Positions 61,214 through 64,000 of a stretch of 64,000 nucleotides of DNA are shown in pieces; positions within the stretch are counted from its first letter, which is position 1, and the number at the start of each line of letters is the position of its first letter. This stretch comes from Sarcomyxa edulis (taxonomy: Eukaryota > Basidiomycota > Agaricomycetes > Agaricales > Mycenaceae): the NCBI GenBank assembly GCA_009761415.1, contig QUOL01000010.1:558001-622000 (forward strand), written 5' to 3'. The notes beneath the pieces are model-generated. The model saw nothing but the letters and a program-made list of their open reading frames with translations. It ran no database searches and had not been told where the DNA came from. The position numbers and the translations under genes are program-made.

Positions 61214-62417
61214 ATGTCCTTCTTGACACCATTCCTAGAGGTCTACAACTATACTTTACAACCAATTGCCCCGTTCACATGGTTCGGACTCCCCATCAGC
61301 ACCCTAGATCTCGCATCCACCGCCAGGCTCTGTCTCGTTCTACGTCAAATCAGAGAGATATCTCGGAACCAGCATGAAAAGCACGGGTCAAAACCTCCAG
61401 CGGAACCTTACTCTTTCGTTAAACACATTTTCGCGACTCTCCTGGTTGTCTATGGAGGCGAAGCAATAACAGGTGCGTAGCGTCGAACCCACAAGAGTAT
61501 CGTACCTCAGACAACTCTTGTAAATGTATAGCGCCTTACCTAGGGATACCTCCATCATTCATGATCTCCGGAGTGGTCCCTGTGCTCTATATTACAGTTC
61601 AAGCCCTAGTAGAGATCCTTCCGGCCGTTCCAGTCCCAAGCCTCTACACGGAAGTACCTCTTTCCATCTGGGACGGATTCTCTCGCGCCATGCTCCTCTG
61701 CTCTCTCATTCCACCAGTAGTCACTGCTCACTCCTCCCCAGTAATATCCTCTTCTGCCTGGTGTCTTCTACTCACCTCTCTCGTACGTTTAACGCGTTTC
61801 TCAAACCTAGAACACGTCATCATAATCCTTGACAGATAAGCGCCAACGCCGGATTCTTCCTCGTCAACCTCTTCTCATTCCTAAACCCCACACCATTGAC
61901 TCTGCAGACACCTCCGGAACTACAGCCATATGGTTGGACTACCGTGGACATCTGGTGCGCGCCGCTCATCACGGGCCTGTACGCCTTTATGACCCACGCT
62001 CAACCCTTCTGGGCCGATGCACATAAATTCGCCATTGAGCTTCTCGGAGGTTCTTTAGACCACGATTTCCTCAAACCACCAGGGAACGGCAAGGAAATAG
62101 AGGCGGTCGATCCAGAAGTAGCCCGGGCGTTGTGTGCTACAATCCTTTCTGTCTTGTTTGTCAGTCGGACTGTGAAGAACTTCTCTGCGAATTGGAAGGT
62201 AGGGTTGAGTGGGCCGGGGAAGAAGGTGTTTCATAGTGGTGGTGTTAATAGTGTCAAGAAGGGATCTAAAATAAGTGAGAAGATCCACGATATTCTTCGA
62301 CTACTGATCCATACTTACGCTTGCCTTTCAAAGATCCGAAGACTAAGACTCAATAATAGCCTTGCTATCAAGCGCGTTCAATACCTAGATGGATCTAGCC
62401 TACATGCTCGTATCTGA
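61214..62417 (+). CDS. Polytopic membrane protein, TRIC-like topology (uncertain)
   Basis: Exons 61214-61472, 61532-61782 and 61836-62417 give 363 aa from the first in-frame ATG. The open frame extends upstream with plausible residues (EDSDAELLLDCHLAMSFL), so the true start may be in an earlier exon. Several hydrophobic segments are seen: HIFATLLVVYGGEAITG, FMISGVVPVLYITVQALVEI, AMLLCSLIPPVVTA, ANAGFFLVNLFSFL and APLITGLYAFM. A YGGEAITG followed by LGIPPSF recalls fungal relatives of trimeric intracellular cation (TRIC) channels, but I cannot confirm this by eye. The C terminus is Lys/Arg-rich and probably cytosolic. Confidence 0.65.
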
Positions 62418-63644
62418 CTGATCCTGGATTCTCTCGATATCCTTGATCGTCGTAATATCCTGGACTTACTATTGTTAAACATCTTATTGTTGGTATGGTT
62501 GACCGTGTAGCCCTAAGACTATTTCGCGGTCGGATCCAATAATAGAAGTGGGATTAGTAGAATTAGTGAAGAAACTAGACAAAGAACGATTGGTGGACCG
62601 GAGCCTAAAGTCTGTTCTTCCAGTCCTATATAGCAGCGACCAACACGACCATCCCGCAGAAACAAGTGTTCGTAATCATTGGCAGTACATATATCCAGAT
62701 TGTTGACAAGAACCGTTCAGTAGGCCTTCCTAGCGTCTACTTTGATCCCTTACGGACTGTGTGCCCTATGCCCCTAGTATTGGTTCATTTTCGCATGGCC
62801 CAACTGAATATCAATATCTTGCACGAGATTTCTCAAGATGGTCGGAAATGGCTCCACTTTGACCGTATCTGCATGCACAAAGATGTCGCTATGCTGCGAA
62901 TCGGAGCGAAACACGTACCTGCACAGATTCCCATCCACCGACAAAAATTGTACGACGTGGATGTTACTTCCAGGACGTTGGCCATGCATTGTCCATTTCC
63001 GTCATATAATCGCCCAATAGAATCCTCCGTACTGGATGTATCGCGCAGTGACAGCGCATCCAGCCGCGCGTAAATGAGTGCAGAAGACTATCTTGATTAG
63101 CATCAGAGGATGAACATGATATGTGGCTAGTACGCACCTTCTCTACCAGGTAGTCGAGACTTCTGATGGATCAAGTACGACTCCATTGGTCGCGTCCGAG
63201 TCGTCTTGTGCTCGTCTCACTATCTTCGAAATTGCTGGCGATGTTCTTTCTGGTAAAATTCGGGTCCCTGTGACGCCCCCTGATGATTCCGAATCAATCG
63301 ATGTCGATATCTACCGACGAGATAATGGTGTATGAAAGACAAGAGAGATGGCCTCGGCATTTCGGCTAGACGGACCATAATTGAGGGTGGAAAGATATGA
63401 TCGTCGAGTGCCAGTGCCTTGCTATCCCTTGTATCCATAGAACATAGAGCGAGTATAGCCGACGAGGAAATTTGTACAAGGTATCCAGTCGAAGTTGTAG
63501 TTCAAACTTCCAACAGGAAGTTCAACGCGAACCTTGTTTTATTTTTGCCGAGATGGCCGAGGCGCCTCTTGCCTTTATACCCTTTTCTTCCAATTCATGA
63601 CCTATAAAAACTCCAACCGCCATCCAATTTTCGAGTAAAACAAC
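62418..63644. other. Intergenic with unassigned open frames
   Basis: About 1.2 kb. Open frames at 62666-63073 and 63123-63335 on the plus strand could be decayed exons; they show no motif I recognise and no convincing splice junctions. A TATAAAA at about 63603-63609 probably serves the F-box gene at 63645. Confidence 0.35.
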
Positions 63645-64000
63645 ATGCTCAACTTACTTCCTCAAGATGTATTTCTCGTCATCGCCCAGTATACGCCAAT
63701 TGTGACTCTTCTGGCCCTTCGTCTGGTGGGGTCCCCTGTACTCAAATGACCGTACATGCATGTCTAAACCTACTTCCACAGACGTGTAAAGATCTCTACA
63801 TGATGACTGAGGATCGTTCCATATGGCATTTCATAAATCGTGCCATAGCAGATACCATTCCATGCCCTATTCGTCGTCATCTCACGGAGTTGGATTACAT
63901 GTCTTCCACAAGCCTCCGGAAATGCGCTACAAAGGCTCTCTATCTAGACCAACGATGGAGATACTACGCTTCCGGACGTGCTAATATCGCCGGTGTAGGC
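63645..64000 (+). CDS. F-box protein, 5' part (runs off the window)
   Basis: Exon 1 is 63645-63725; a 56-nt intron follows, and exon 2 begins at 63782 and is open to the edge. The product starts MLNLLPQDVFLVIAQYTPIV and continues LLALRLTCKDLYMMTEDRSI, a standard F-box at the very N terminus. The next residues (KCATKALYLDQRWRYYASG) match a common agaricomycete F-box architecture. A TATAAAA lies about 40 bp upstream of the ATG. It is not closely similar to the F-box genes at 727 and 51781. Confidence 0.8.

Overview
The window is nuclear DNA of a filamentous basidiomycete, most likely an agaricomycete. Almost every gene is broken by 46-70 nt GT..AG introns. Gene content fits this group: a Dicer with a DECH helicase and tandem RNase III domains, a SCAP/Scp1-type sterol sensor, DUF6535 membrane proteins and several F-box proteins. 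No rRNA, tRNA, CRISPR array or intact transposon was seen. Exon joins below were worked out by hand from splice motifs and checked for phase; each complete CDS closes in frame.

Layout. 1-10.7 kb is an accessory zone: the tail of one F-box-type gene, a complete F-box gene, a convergent DUF6535 gene, an SDR oxidoreductase, and decayed DUF6535 pieces. 10.8-39.6 kb is a core block: PDX1 (E3-binding protein of pyruvate dehydrogenase), SCP1/SCAP, Dicer, a large WD40 protein divergent from Dicer, CDC42, a small secreted protein with dibasic sites, SF3B4, a gene-poor repeat-rich stretch of 3.5 kb, eRF1 and POP7. 41-44.6 kb holds a TauD-type dioxygenase and two MIF-like tautomerase loci, one intact and one broken. 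45-53 kb is a second accessory zone: a second DUF6535 gene, a DUF6535 fragment and a second complete F-box gene. 53.2-64 kb returns to core genes: a phosducin-like protein, a small charged protein, a zinc alcohol dehydrogenase, a deaminase-like gene, EMC4, a polytopic membrane protein and the start of another F-box gene.

The most striking pattern is the accessory material. An F-box gene converging on a DUF6535 gene appears twice, in opposite orientation and about 40 kb apart, with at least three degraded fragments of the same families nearby. The two DUF6535 genes are very similar in the membrane core, down to a 54-nt intron with 3 differences, but differ at the N terminus and acidic linker. 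The second copy carries a 121-bp tandem duplication that shifts the frame and may be removed as a new intron. This looks like a birth-and-death family; its function is unknown.

The core genes do not form one pathway. Several pairs share short divergent promoters: PDX1/SCP1, Dicer/WD40, eRF1/POP7 and deaminase/EMC4.
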